Of a stretch of 64,000 nucleotides of DNA, positions 1-7,593 are shown one piece after another. The position numbers and the translations under genes were made by a program. Every line of letters starts with the position of its first letter. The first letter of the stretch is position 1. Origin of the DNA: DATJGR01 sp963780795 (lineage in GTDB: Bacteria; Pseudomonadota; Gammaproteobacteria; Pseudomonadales; Azotimanducaceae); contig CAWADH010000005.1 in NCBI GenBank assembly GCA_963780795.1, forward strand, positions 372,001 through 436,000. Direction: 5' to 3'. The notes beneath the pieces are model-generated. The model was not told the origin of the DNA. It was given only the letters and a program-made list of their open reading frames with translations, and searched no databases.

Positions 1-248
1 AATGTCGTCCTGGTGTCTTCGACCACTTCGGACTCCACCGGAAACAGGTTCGGCGAGCCACTGCTTCGCGGATGCAGATTGCGGGCTTCGATGCGTCGCG
101 CTTGCCACTTCGCGTAGTCGTTGGCGAGCGCGCTGCCGACAATGCCGAGTGCGCGCTCCTTGCCAATTTCCTGCTCCAGCGCCTTGACGATCGGAATGAC
201 CGCGCGCGCCTGGATCTTCACCGCTTCGAGCAGATCGGGCTTGCTCAT
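1..248 (-). CDS. L-2-amino-thiazoline-4-carboxylic acid hydrolase-like protein (partial)
   Basis: The 3' part runs off the left edge; 82 N-terminal residues are visible. They begin MSKPDLLEAV and contain a helix reading VKALEQEIGKERALGIVG, which resembles the start of the ATC-hydrolase family (PF14196), proteins that hydrolyse a cyclic thiazoline to cysteine derivatives or are of unknown substrate. The ATG overlaps the stop of the upstream DUF1272 gene by four bases (ATGA), so the two are translationally coupled. The family assignment rests on a short segment only; catalytic residues would lie in the missing part. Confidence 0.55.
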   Translation of the reverse strand, partial: MSKPDLLEAVKIQARAVIPIVKALEQEIGKERALGIVGSALANDYAKWQARRIEARNLHPRSSGSPNLFPVESEVVEDTRTT

Positions 249-553
249 CGTCGCCCCGGAGCAATCGTTCTGATCGGCGTCGCGAACGTCGCGTGCGCGA
301 CGGCATCGACCGGCCTGTGTCTCACCTTGGTCGCTGCCGGGTATTTCCCGAGATAGTTCTCGCCTTTCAGGTTCTTCGACGGCCTGACCGGCCTGCATTC
401 GAAACCGCCGCCACAATTCGGGCAGACATTGCCGAGCACTTCGTCGACGCACGTCGCACAGAACGTGCACTCGAACGAGCAGATACGCGCCTCCGCCGAC
501 TGCGGCGGAAGCGCGACGTTGCAGTGTTCGCAGCTGGGTCTGAGTTCGAGCAC
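245..553 (-). CDS. DUF1272 domain protein, zinc-ribbon-like
   Basis: About 102 aa with a GTG start preceded by a GAGGGG Shine-Dalgarno-like run; an upstream extension has no family similarity. The first 60 residues carry the DUF1272 signature: LELRPSCEHC, then CSFECTFC, a CVD step and CPNCGGGF, giving eight cysteines in pairs that very probably bind zinc. The last 40 residues are a basic, low-complexity tail that is longer than usual for the family. Function of DUF1272 is unknown. It overlaps the ATC-hydrolase-like gene downstream by four bases and follows a GFA-type zinc protein, so three minus-strand genes form one unit. Confidence 0.8.
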   Translation of the reverse strand: MLELRPSCEHCNVALPPQSAEARICSFECTFCATCVDEVLGNVCPNCGGGFECRPVRPSKNLKGENYLGKYPAATKVRHRPVDAVAHATFATPIRTIAPGRR

Positions 554-572
554 GATCCCCTCGATGCTGCCG

Positions 573-980
573 TTATCCCGGGACGCGCTCGAATGACGGA
601 ATGCCGGCCGGAATCTGGTGGAACGCCTGTTTGTCGATGGTGAAGATCGCCATCTGCGGGGTGCCGTACAGCGACGGATCGTCCATCGTGCCGACTTTGA
701 CAATCGCGGCACCCGGCAACCCCGCCGATCGCGTCGTCAGATGTGTGCCGCACTCGCCGCAGAACTCGCGCGTGACGCCGTTCGGCAGGTCTGCGCGTTT
801 GAATTTTTTGGGTGCGCCTTTCGTGTATTTGAAGCCAGCTTCCGGCATCGCCATGATCACGTTCGGACTCCCGCCGGTGAGGTACTGACACTCACGACAA
901 TGGCACTGACCTTTGAATACCGGCTCGCCTTCCGCCTGATAGCGCACCGCTTTGCAATAACAACCGCCCTCGAACTTCAT
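573..980 (-). CDS. GFA family zinc-binding protein
   Basis: 135 aa, full length for the glutathione-dependent formaldehyde-activating (GFA/CENP-V) fold. The zinc ligands are visible in order: CYCKAVRY near the N-terminus, CHCRECQ at about residues 26-32 and CGECG at about 74-78. Members were first described as S-hydroxymethylglutathione synthases, but most paralogs have no assigned substrate, so a role in one-carbon or electrophile metabolism is only a family-level inference. It is the first of six GFA copies in the window and starts a minus-strand unit with the DUF1272 gene. A GGGAGAG stretch lies just upstream of the ATG. Confidence 0.9.
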   Translation of the reverse strand: MKFEGGCYCKAVRYQAEGEPVFKGQCHCRECQYLTGGSPNVIMAMPEAGFKYTKGAPKKFKRADLPNGVTREFCGECGTHLTTRSAGLPGAAIVKVGTMDDPSLYGTPQMAIFTIDKQAFHQIPAGIPSFERVPG

Positions 981-1056
981 TCCTGACTCTCCCTAAATTG
1001 CCGACTCTCCGTCTGATGCTTGCTCCACCCGTACCGATGATCGCACACTCTCGCGC

Positions 1057-1827
1057 ATGCGAGTGGCGACCTGGAACATCAACGGACTGCGTGCCCGGCT
1101 GGACTATCTGCGCCTGTGGTTGCAGGCGCGCAAGCCCGACGTGGTCGGCCTGCAGGAACTGAAGATCACCGACGACGAGTTCCCGACGGAGTTCTTCTCC
1201 GAACTCGGCTACCACGCGACGACGTACGGACAGAAAGCCTGGAACGGCGTTGCGGTGCTGAGCTTGCGTCCGGCGGAAGTACTCGAGCGCGGACTGCCGG
1301 GCGAAGACGAGTTCGGCTCGCGCCTGTTGCGCGTGAAGGTGGACGATCTGCAGTTCACCACGGTGTATTGCCCGAACGGCAAGGAACTGGGCCACGACGA
1401 TTTCCCTAGGAAGCTCGCGTGGTTCGATTCGCTGCTGCGCTACTGGACAACGCAGGACCGCAACGCACCGGCCGTTCTCTGCGGCGACTTCAACGTAGTG
1501 CCGATGCCGCTCGACAGCTGGATCACCGGCGACACCGACGAGCTGATCTTCCACACCAGGGCGGAACGCGACCGGTTCGCCGCGCTGCTCGACCTCGGCC
1601 TCGTCGATCTGTTCCGCCATCGCTATCCCGACAGGCAGGCGTTCTCGTGGTGGGACTACCGCGCCGGCGCCTTCCATAAAGGGCAAGGGCTCAGAATCGA
1701 CATGGTGCTGGCGACGGCGCCGGTTGCGCAGCGTCTGAAGGAAGTGGCGATCGACCGCGACTACCGCAAGAAGGTCGAAGGCTTCATCGCCTCCGATCAC
1801 GCACCGGTGTTCGCCGACCTCGAATGA
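1057..1827 (+). CDS. xthA: Exodeoxyribonuclease III
   Basis: 256 aa, normal for the family. This is the cytoplasmic AP endonuclease and 3'-5' exonuclease of base excision repair. The endonuclease/exonuclease/phosphatase fold motifs are intact: ATWNINGLRAR at the start, LQELK with the metal-binding Glu34, CGDFNVVP with the catalytic Asp and Asn, FSWWDYR, RIDMVL and the C-terminal SDHAPV with the general-base His. The ATG lies in a region without a strong ribosome site, but the homologous N-terminus fixes the start. It is transcribed with the DMT transporter gene 37 bases downstream and diverges from the GFA gene. Confidence 0.96.
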   Translation: MRVATWNINGLRARLDYLRLWLQARKPDVVGLQELKITDDEFPTEFFSELGYHATTYGQKAWNGVAVLSLRPAEVLERGLPGEDEFGSRLLRVKVDDLQFTTVYCPNGKELGHDDFPRKLAWFDSLLRYWTTQDRNAPAVLCGDFNVVPMPLDSWITGDTDELIFHTRAERDRFAALLDLGLVDLFRHRYPDRQAFSWWDYRAGAFHKGQGLRIDMVLATAPVAQRLKEVAIDRDYRKKVEGFIASDHAPVFADLE

Positions 1828-1864
1828 CCGCCACGACATCGATCCACGACGCAGCGAGTCGACG

Positions 1865-2908
1865 ATGAATTGGAAGGAAGCCACTCGACAGCCAGGCGTG
1901 TCTGCTGCGCTCGCCGCAGCGTTGCTGTTCGGCGCCGGAACGCCGCTGGCGAAGCTGCTGCTGTCATCGATCAGTCCGTGGCTGCTTGCCGGCCTGCTTT
2001 ACCTTGGTTCCGGTCTCGGGCTCACGGCGTATCGGTTCGCGATAAGGGCGCCGCGCGCGCGTCTCCCGGGCAGCGAACTGCTCTGGTTTGCCGGTGCCAT
2101 CGCCTCGGGCGGTATCGTCGGGCCGGTGCTATTGATGTTTGGGCTCAGCGGAACGGCGGCATCGGGCGCTTCGCTGTTGCTGAACGCGGAAGGTGTGTTC
2201 ACGGCGCTGCTCGCCTGGTTCGCATTCAGGGAAAACTTCGATAGACGCATCGCGCTGGGAATGGCGCTGATCGTACTCGGTGCCCTATCGCTGAGCTGGA
2301 CCGGCGAAGCGCGTTTCAGCGGCATATGGCCGACGCTTGCCATTCTGGGCGCGTGCCTGGCGTGGGGTATCGACAACAACCTCACCCGCAAGGTTTCGCT
2401 CTCCGATGCAACCTGGATTGCATCGATCAAAGGCCTGGTCGCCGGCGCGGCCAACCTCGGGCTGGCGATCTATCTCGGAACCGGCGTGCCGCCCCTCGCC
2501 GAAGCGGGGGGCGCCATGCTCGTCGGCTTCTTCGCGTATGGCGTAAGCCTCGCGCTGTTCGTCGTCGCGCTGCGCAACTTGGGAACCGCGCGTACCGGCG
2601 CCTACTTTTCGGTGGCGCCGTTCTTTGGAGCCGTCTTGGCGCTGCTGCTCGGTGATCCGCTGACTCCGCAGTTGATCGTCGCCGGTACGCTGATGGGGAT
2701 CGGTGTTTGGCTACACCTGACGGAACACCACGAACACATGCACGTGCACGAAGCGATGGAGCACAGTCACAGCCACGTTCACGACGCCCATCATCAGCAC
2801 GCGCATGATGTCTCGTGGGACGGAAAAGAGCCGCACATGCATCTGCATCGGCACGAGCCACTGACCCACTCTCACCCGCACTACCCGGACATGCACCACC
2901 GCCACTGA
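1865..2908 (+). CDS. DMT/EamA family transporter with histidine-rich C-terminal tail
   Basis: 347 aa. Residues 1 to about 285 hold two EamA repeats with about ten hydrophobic segments (for example GVSAALAAALLFGAGTPLAK and LLAGLLYLGSGLGL), typical of inner-membrane drug/metabolite transporters. The last 60 or so residues are soluble and contain more than twenty histidines in HEHMH, HSHSH and HSHPH patterns, as seen in metal-handling proteins. Substrate is not known; the tail suggests divalent metal binding or metal-controlled activity. The gene follows xthA on the same strand. The histidine tail is the unusual element; without it this would be an ordinary EamA permease. Confidence 0.88.
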   Translation: MNWKEATRQPGVSAALAAALLFGAGTPLAKLLLSSISPWLLAGLLYLGSGLGLTAYRFAIRAPRARLPGSELLWFAGAIASGGIVGPVLLMFGLSGTAASGASLLLNAEGVFTALLAWFAFRENFDRRIALGMALIVLGALSLSWTGEARFSGIWPTLAILGACLAWGIDNNLTRKVSLSDATWIASIKGLVAGAANLGLAIYLGTGVPPLAEAGGAMLVGFFAYGVSLALFVVALRNLGTARTGAYFSVAPFFGAVLALLLGDPLTPQLIVAGTLMGIGVWLHLTEHHEHMHVHEAMEHSHSHVHDAHHQHAHDVSWDGKEPHMHLHRHEPLTHSHPHYPDMHHRH

Positions 2909-2917
2909 ACCGGAGTG

Positions 2918-3427
2918 CTAACCGCCACGCGAGCCGGCATTCGGATTGTGATACTGACCCTTGCCCATCATCTTGTCGCTGTGGTGCGTCTTGTCGAGCG
3001 CCGCGACGGGATCCGCGTCGGCGGGAAGATCGGACACTTTCGTTCGCGCCTCGATGCGACCGTTGGCGAACGATAGAGCCTGTGCCGACAGGTAGCCGCC
3101 CGTTCCTGCCGACCGCACGATCACGATGATCTCGTCGCGCTTGTCGCCGTCGATGTCGGCGAGACGGACATCTTCGATCGTGCCGTTACGCTCCAGCAGC
3201 ACGCCCGATTCGTAAATCGTGGTGTCATCCGCCTGAGCGCCTGGCGCATACAGCCGCACGGTGTAGCTGCCGATCGAGCGCGCCTCGAAATCGCCTTCCG
3301 CGACGATCGCTGTCTGGTTCCCGGGCAGCGCGATCTTCTTCACGTAGCGCACGCTCGTCTCGGACGGCTCGGCCGCGAACGCAGCCGCACTCGTCATCAG
3401 CAACACACCGGCGAAGCACCATTTCAT
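2918..3427 (-). CDS. pliI: PliI-type periplasmic inhibitor of I-type lysozyme
   Basis: 169 aa from an ATG with AGGAG six bases upstream. Residues 1-19 form a Sec signal peptide ending AAAFAA. The mature part matches the PliI family: ALPGNQTAIVAEGDFEARSI, TVRLY, DIDGDKRDEIIVIVRSAG and the TGGYLSA loop, comparable to the Ser-Gly-Tyr loop that blocks the lysozyme active site. PliI proteins protect the cell wall in the periplasm from invertebrate-type lysozyme. A divergent or longer start inside the upstream gene would destroy the signal peptide and is rejected. It is the last gene of a minus-strand run with the kinase and phosphatase. Confidence 0.85.
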   Translation of the reverse strand: MKWCFAGVLLMTSAAAFAAEPSETSVRYVKKIALPGNQTAIVAEGDFEARSIGSYTVRLYAPGAQADDTTIYESGVLLERNGTIEDVRLADIDGDKRDEIIVIVRSAGTGGYLSAQALSFANGRIEARTKVSDLPADADPVAALDKTHHSDKMMGKGQYHNPNAGSRGG

Positions 3428-3431
3428 CCAC

Positions 3432-3929
3432 TCACTCCTGTCGATCGTCGTCATCGTTATGCAATTCGTCTTCGGTGGGACGTTCGAACCACGACGCCCA
3501 CAGGTCGAGATACCGGTCTTCGATCGGAAACGTTCCCGCCGGCAGCGCTGCGTTGCGCGCCGACAGACGCCGCCACTGTTCTTCGCGCGTAACGTCGAGA
3601 AAACACACCACCGTGCGTGCACCCAGCGCTTTCGCGCGCGCCCGATATTCGTCGCGTTCCGCGCGGCTCCACACGCCCCAGTCGATCACTACGTCTACCC
3701 CGCGTCGCAGCGCGACAGCCGCAACCTGCCACTGCAGTGCTTCCACCGCGGTTCGTCGTTCGCTCTGCGCGCCTTTCATCACCTCCGGCGATTCTGGCTC
3801 GGGGCCGAACAGCTCGAACAACCACTCGTCCGCGGTGAGACGAAGCGCCGGACGCTCCGCTTCGATCTGCTTCGCGAGCGTCGTTTTGCCCGAGCCCGGC
3901 AGGCCGCAGGTGAGGAACAGCGTTGCCAC
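3432..3929 (-). CDS. P-loop kinase of the AAA_33/zeta-toxin-like type
   Basis: 165 aa with a GTG start. Walker A is GLPGSGKT at residues 9-16, followed by an acidic DEWLFELFG region, VDVVIDWGVW as a Walker B-like strand and FLDVTREEQWRRLSARN with the lid arginines. This is the layout of small kinases that phosphorylate nucleotides, nucleic-acid ends or antibiotics; the substrate is not evident. The GTG shares one base with the TAG of the upstream phosphatase (TAGTG), so the two are almost certainly co-translated. A second paralog of this kinase type lies at 53028-53561 next to an ADP-ribosylglycohydrolase. Confidence 0.82.
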   Translation of the reverse strand: MATLFLTCGLPGSGKTTLAKQIEAERPALRLTADEWLFELFGPEPESPEVMKGAQSERRTAVEALQWQVAAVALRRGVDVVIDWGVWSRAERDEYRARAKALGARTVVCFLDVTREEQWRRLSARNAALPAGTFPIEDRYLDLWASWFERPTEDELHNDDDDRQE

Positions 3930-4465
3930 TAGGCGCCGTCGCGCAGAAATTGCGACGGCATTTCGAACGGCTCGTTCTCGTGCACTTCGATCCACGGCAA
4001 TCCGTGACCCGTTTCTGCGATCGCGCGATACATACGTCCGTCGCGTTGTAAAACTGCGTCGGCGAGCGCCACCAATGTCTCGTTGGGGCGCGCATTCGAC
4101 GACGCCTGCCGCAGCGCGCGCGCAATCACGCGCTCGCTGGTGTAGGGGTTGTGCAGACACGCGGCAATGAACGCGACTGCGGTCGAGCGTCCGATACCAG
4201 CGCGGCAATGCACGAGCATCGGTCCCGTTCGCGTCCATCCGTCGAGGAACTCGATCAGCTCACGCGCGTGATCGTGCGTCGGCAACGTCTGGCCGTCGGT
4301 CGCCACGTGAATGTCGTGAAAGCGCAGCCGAAGATGCCGTCCACGGAAGGCACGACCGAGTTCGGGGAATTCGAAATCCGGATCGAGCACGCTGATCACG
4401 CGTTCCGGTACGCGCGCCGCGATCACCTCCGCAACCCGGGACAGCGGGCACACGAGAATCGTCAT
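3929..4465 (-). CDS. Dual-specificity/tyrosine phosphatase family protein
   Basis: 178 aa. The cysteine phosphatase loop HCRAGIGRS occupies about residues 86-94, with nucleophile Cys87 and phosphate-binding Arg93; the general-acid region reads LRFHDIHVATD. The N-terminal strand ILVCPLSRV and the helix after the loop match bacterial proteins of the DSP superfamily. It would act in the cytoplasm on phosphoprotein or small phosphoesters. Its stop codon overlaps the GTG of the P-loop kinase by one base, suggesting that the two act on a common substrate. DUF2087 and GNAT genes lie upstream on the same strand, 23 and 450 bases away. Confidence 0.85.
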   Translation of the reverse strand: MTILVCPLSRVAEVIAARVPERVISVLDPDFEFPELGRAFRGRHLRLRFHDIHVATDGQTLPTHDHARELIEFLDGWTRTGPMLVHCRAGIGRSTAVAFIAACLHNPYTSERVIARALRQASSNARPNETLVALADAVLQRDGRMYRAIAETGHGLPWIEVHENEPFEMPSQFLRDGA

Positions 4466-4487
4466 CGGGTGCCGCCGGCTCGCTGCA

Positions 4488-4892
4488 TCATCCGGCCCGC
4501 GCCCGTTTGCGTTCTTCGCGCTCCTGCCGCACCGCCGCCATCACCGCGCCGGGATCGATTGCACGAGCGGCCGCGGCGATCTCCCGATCGAGCTTCGGGC
4601 CGTTTGCGCGATAAGCCGCACCGGCCGCGTCGCGCAGCAGAAAATACTCATCGACCAATTGGCGGCGGAACGAGACGTGATCCATCGTGATGGGCGACGT
4701 GAACCGCTCGAGCCATGCCTGCAACTTCTCGTTCACTTCGTCTTCGCGATAGACGCGCGCCGGGTCGAACTGCGCGCACGCGAGCGCCAGCAACACGGTC
4801 TGATCGCCGCGCTTCTTCGGCAGCGACGCGAGCGCTCCCGCGTTAACCAGCCGTTTCACTACGGCGAAAACCGCTTCGTAATCGAGCGACAT
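4488..4892 (-). CDS. DUF2087 domain protein
   Basis: 134 aa. The conserved block runs from about residue 35 to 100: FDPARVYREDEVNEKL, then DHVSFRRQLVDEYFLLRD and the GAAYRANG end, as in DUF2087. In other proteins this domain is often attached to ArsR- or MarR-type winged-helix regulators and may bind nucleic acid or a partner; here it stands alone with a short N-terminal segment (YEAVFAVVKRLVNAGALASL) that could be the remains of, or a substitute for, a winged helix. The C-terminal tail is charged and helical (RQEREERKRARAG). No enzymatic residue is obvious. Confidence 0.78.
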   Translation of the reverse strand: MSLDYEAVFAVVKRLVNAGALASLPKKRGDQTVLLALACAQFDPARVYREDEVNEKLQAWLERFTSPITMDHVSFRRQLVDEYFLLRDAAGAAYRANGPKLDREIAAAARAIDPGAVMAAVRQEREERKRARAG

Positions 4893-4917
4893 ACCTGCTG
4901 CTACACCTGCTCCTTGA

Positions 4918-5493
4918 TCATCGAGCCGGTCGTCTCACCACCGGTCGATGCGGTTTGCGACGCGCAACTTCTTCGAAGCCGGCCGCGTCGTACATCGATT
5001 TCGAACCGAACCACATCGAATCGTCGCGAGCGCGCCCACTCTTGTCCACCGGATACGCTTCGAGCAACCGCGCACCGCATTTCTTCGCATACACCATCGC
5101 ACCGCGCAGCAGCTCGTGCGCTACGCCCTCGCCGCGAAATTCCGCCGGCACCACGAAGCAGATGATCGACCACACCGGCTGATCGTCCACCGCTTTCATC
5201 ACCTGCGAACGCTTCAGCTTTATGTAGTCTTCGCGCGGACCCAGAGATACCCAGCCGACCGGCGTTTTACCACGATAGCCGATCAGACCGGGCGGCTTGC
5301 CCGCTTCAACCAGTCGCTTCAGCGCCGCGCGATTCGCGTTCGCGCGGGTCATGCCGGCCGGCACGTCCGCCTCGCCGCTGCGGCGATAGAACATGCACCA
5401 ACAGCCGCGCGCAATCGAACAGCCTTTCGCGTTGAAAATCGCTTCGAGATCGCCCCAGCGATCAGGCGTCAGCGGGCGAAGGGTGAGTTTCAT
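4918..5493 (-). CDS. GNAT family N-acetyltransferase
   Basis: 191 aa. The acetyl-CoA binding motif A is CFVVPAEFRGEGVAHELL at about residues 115-132, with the R-G-E-G-V-A loop. The N-terminal half has the CWCMFYRR segment typical of a GNAT subgroup often annotated beside DUF1801/YdhG-like proteins. The acceptor amine is not predictable. The C-terminal end (ARRKPHRPVVRRPAR) is basic. It is transcribed divergently from the TIR-domain gene, with 92 bases between the starts, so that gap should contain both promoters. Confidence 0.88.
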   Translation of the reverse strand: MKLTLRPLTPDRWGDLEAIFNAKGCSIARGCWCMFYRRSGEADVPAGMTRANANRAALKRLVEAGKPPGLIGYRGKTPVGWVSLGPREDYIKLKRSQVMKAVDDQPVWSIICFVVPAEFRGEGVAHELLRGAMVYAKKCGARLLEAYPVDKSGRARDDSMWFGSKSMYDAAGFEEVARRKPHRPVVRRPAR

Positions 5494-5585
5494 CGTGGGC
5501 TCCTGTCGAGGCAGTCGCGTTTTGCGCCTCTTTGCTTGATCCTACGGCGGTTGGATCGTCTCCGCTCGCGCTGTGAATCTGTCGA

Positions 5586-7565
5586 ATGACCCAGGACTCT
5601 AGCGACAAGAGTAACGTGGACCGCCAGGTCTTCGTCAGCTACGCGTCCAACGACGCCATCGTTGCCAACACCCTCGTCGAGGGACTCGAACGACACGGGC
5701 TCCGCTGCTGGATTGCTCCCCGAGACGTCAGACCCGGATCGCTCTATGCGGATGCGATCGTTCGCGCGATCAACGAATCTACGGTTCTGATCGTCGTCCT
5801 TTCCGAACACGCGATCGCGTCTGCGCACGTGGGCAAGGAACTCGAACGAGCCGCCGCCAAGCGACGCACGATCATGACGTTGCGGATCGACGCAGCGCCC
5901 CTCAGTCCCGCGTTCGAGTATTTCCTCAGTGAATCGCATTGGATCGAACTGGACGCCGGCGGCGCAACTGCCGCGGCGGAGAAGCTCGCGAGCGCGATCG
6001 CGGGACAGTCCGTCGCAGCCGTGGCGCCGAAAGCGCGGACGTCTTCCAATGAGCCGCTGCCCCCTGCCCGGCCCAGCAAGTGGGTCGCGCTTGGCGCAGC
6101 GGCAATCGCGTTGCTTGCAGTCGGCTATGTCGGTATCGAGAAGTTCTGGCCGCCCAATGCTCCCGTCGGCGACCCGGCAGCAGCGTCCACTCCGGCCGCC
6201 GTCCCCGACAAATCCATCGCGGTGCTTCCTTTCGCCGACATGAGCGAGAAGAAAGACCAGGAATATCTCGCGGATGGAATGGCAGAGGAGATTCTCAACC
6301 TGCTGGCCAAAGCACCTGACCTGTTCGTCGCGGCGCGGACCTCGTCATTCTATTTCAAGAACAAGGCAACGACCGTCCATGAGATCGCACGCGAACTCGG
6401 CGTCGCGCACATCCTCGAAGGCAGCATCCGCCGGGCTGGCGATCAGCTTCGCGTGACTGCACAGCTCATTCGGGCCGACAACGGCTATCACTTATGGTCG
6501 GAGACCTACGATCGGGACCTGAAGGACCTGTTCAAGGTGCAGGACGACATCGCCAACGCGGTCGCTCAGGCGCTGCAGATCAAGCTCATGGGCGGAGAGT
6601 TGAGTCGCAAGAAGGGTGGAACGCAGAACCTTGACGCGTACCAGCTGTTCTTGCGAGCGGACGGTGCACTGTTCCAGAACTCCAAATCATCACTCGAGGC
6701 CGCGGACCGGTATGTGGACGAAGCCATAAACCTGGACCCGAACTACGGTTTGGCGTGGTTGCTGCGCGGGAATGTCGATCTGTTGCAAGCCGAGAACGGC
6801 TTCCGGGAATCAACGGAGGGCTACGAAGAGGCTCGCGCGGGCTTGCAACACGCGTTGCAGTTGAGTCCGGAGATCGCGGACGCATATGCGTTGCTCGGGG
6901 GCATGCTCATGACCGTCGACCGCGACTGGGCGGCTGCAAAGATCGAACTGCAGAAGGCGCTCGCCATTGATCCGAACAATTCGACCGCGCTTCAGGCCGC
7001 CGGGCTGCTGTCGATCGCGCTCGGCCGTTGGGACGATGCAGAGCAGCAACTTCAGACTGCGCTCGCCCGCGATCCGCTGAATCCCTACGTGATCTGGGCG
7101 CTCGGCGCGGCCTACTACGGCGCGGGTCGGCTGCAGGAATCCGAAGCCGCGTTTCGAAAGTTGCTCGCGACCACGCCGGATTTCTCGTGGACCCGCGCGT
7201 ACCTCGGCCGAACGCTGCTGGCTCAAGGCAGACCCGCCGACGCGCTCGCCATCGTGGAGGAAGAAACCGACGAGGGATTTCGCGCGATGCTCCTACCGAG
7301 CGCGTTGCGCGCGTTGGGCCGCAACGCGGAAGCCGACGAGGCGTTGAAAGTACAAATCGAACGTTGGGGCGACATTGATGCGTATTCTGTCGCGCGGAAC
7401 TATGCCTATCGCGGCGAGCACGAGCTTGCTCTGCAATGGCTCGAACGCGCCTACGACCAGCACAGTTCCGGCCTCAGAGAAATCCTCTGCGAACCCGTCT
7501 TCAGGGAAGACCCGCACTACCGCGCATTCCTGCGCAAGATGAATCTGCCGACGAAGCCGTTATGA
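5586..7565 (+). CDS. TIR domain / TolB-like / TPR membrane protein
   Basis: 659 aa. Residues 14-125 form a TIR_2 domain (QVFVSYASNDAIVANTL, CWIAPRDVRPGSLYADAI, VGKELERAA) with the glutamate Glu85 at the position of the TIR NADase catalytic residue. A single membrane helix covers about 165-184. Residues 207-333 match the TolB N-terminal/FlgO-like domain (SIAVLPFADMS, GMAEEILNLLAK, GSIRRAGDQLRVTAQLI) and the rest, 345-640, is at least seven TPR units. The same TolB-TPR half is usually fused to CadC-type winged helices or cyclases; here TIR replaces the output domain. It stands alone, with no Thoeris partner, so signalling rather than phage defence is the safer guess. Confidence 0.85.
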   Translation: MTQDSSDKSNVDRQVFVSYASNDAIVANTLVEGLERHGLRCWIAPRDVRPGSLYADAIVRAINESTVLIVVLSEHAIASAHVGKELERAAAKRRTIMTLRIDAAPLSPAFEYFLSESHWIELDAGGATAAAEKLASAIAGQSVAAVAPKARTSSNEPLPPARPSKWVALGAAAIALLAVGYVGIEKFWPPNAPVGDPAAASTPAAVPDKSIAVLPFADMSEKKDQEYLADGMAEEILNLLAKAPDLFVAARTSSFYFKNKATTVHEIARELGVAHILEGSIRRAGDQLRVTAQLIRADNGYHLWSETYDRDLKDLFKVQDDIANAVAQALQIKLMGGELSRKKGGTQNLDAYQLFLRADGALFQNSKSSLEAADRYVDEAINLDPNYGLAWLLRGNVDLLQAENGFRESTEGYEEARAGLQHALQLSPEIADAYALLGGMLMTVDRDWAAAKIELQKALAIDPNNSTALQAAGLLSIALGRWDDAEQQLQTALARDPLNPYVIWALGAAYYGAGRLQESEAAFRKLLATTPDFSWTRAYLGRTLLAQGRPADALAIVEEETDEGFRAMLLPSALRALGRNAEADEALKVQIERWGDIDAYSVARNYAYRGEHELALQWLERAYDQHSSGLREILCEPVFREDPHYRAFLRKMNLPTKPL

Positions 7566-7593
7566 TCGCGGCCACTTCAATGAGGGGAACGCG

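Noticed and set aside
3432..3929. Zeta-toxin of a toxin-antitoxin pair
   Set aside because: Partner is a phosphatase, not a small epsilon-type antitoxin; Walker A family is broad.
5586..7565. Thoeris-type antiphage system
   Set aside because: TIR domain without ThsA or other defence gene next to it; TolB-TPR part points to envelope signalling.
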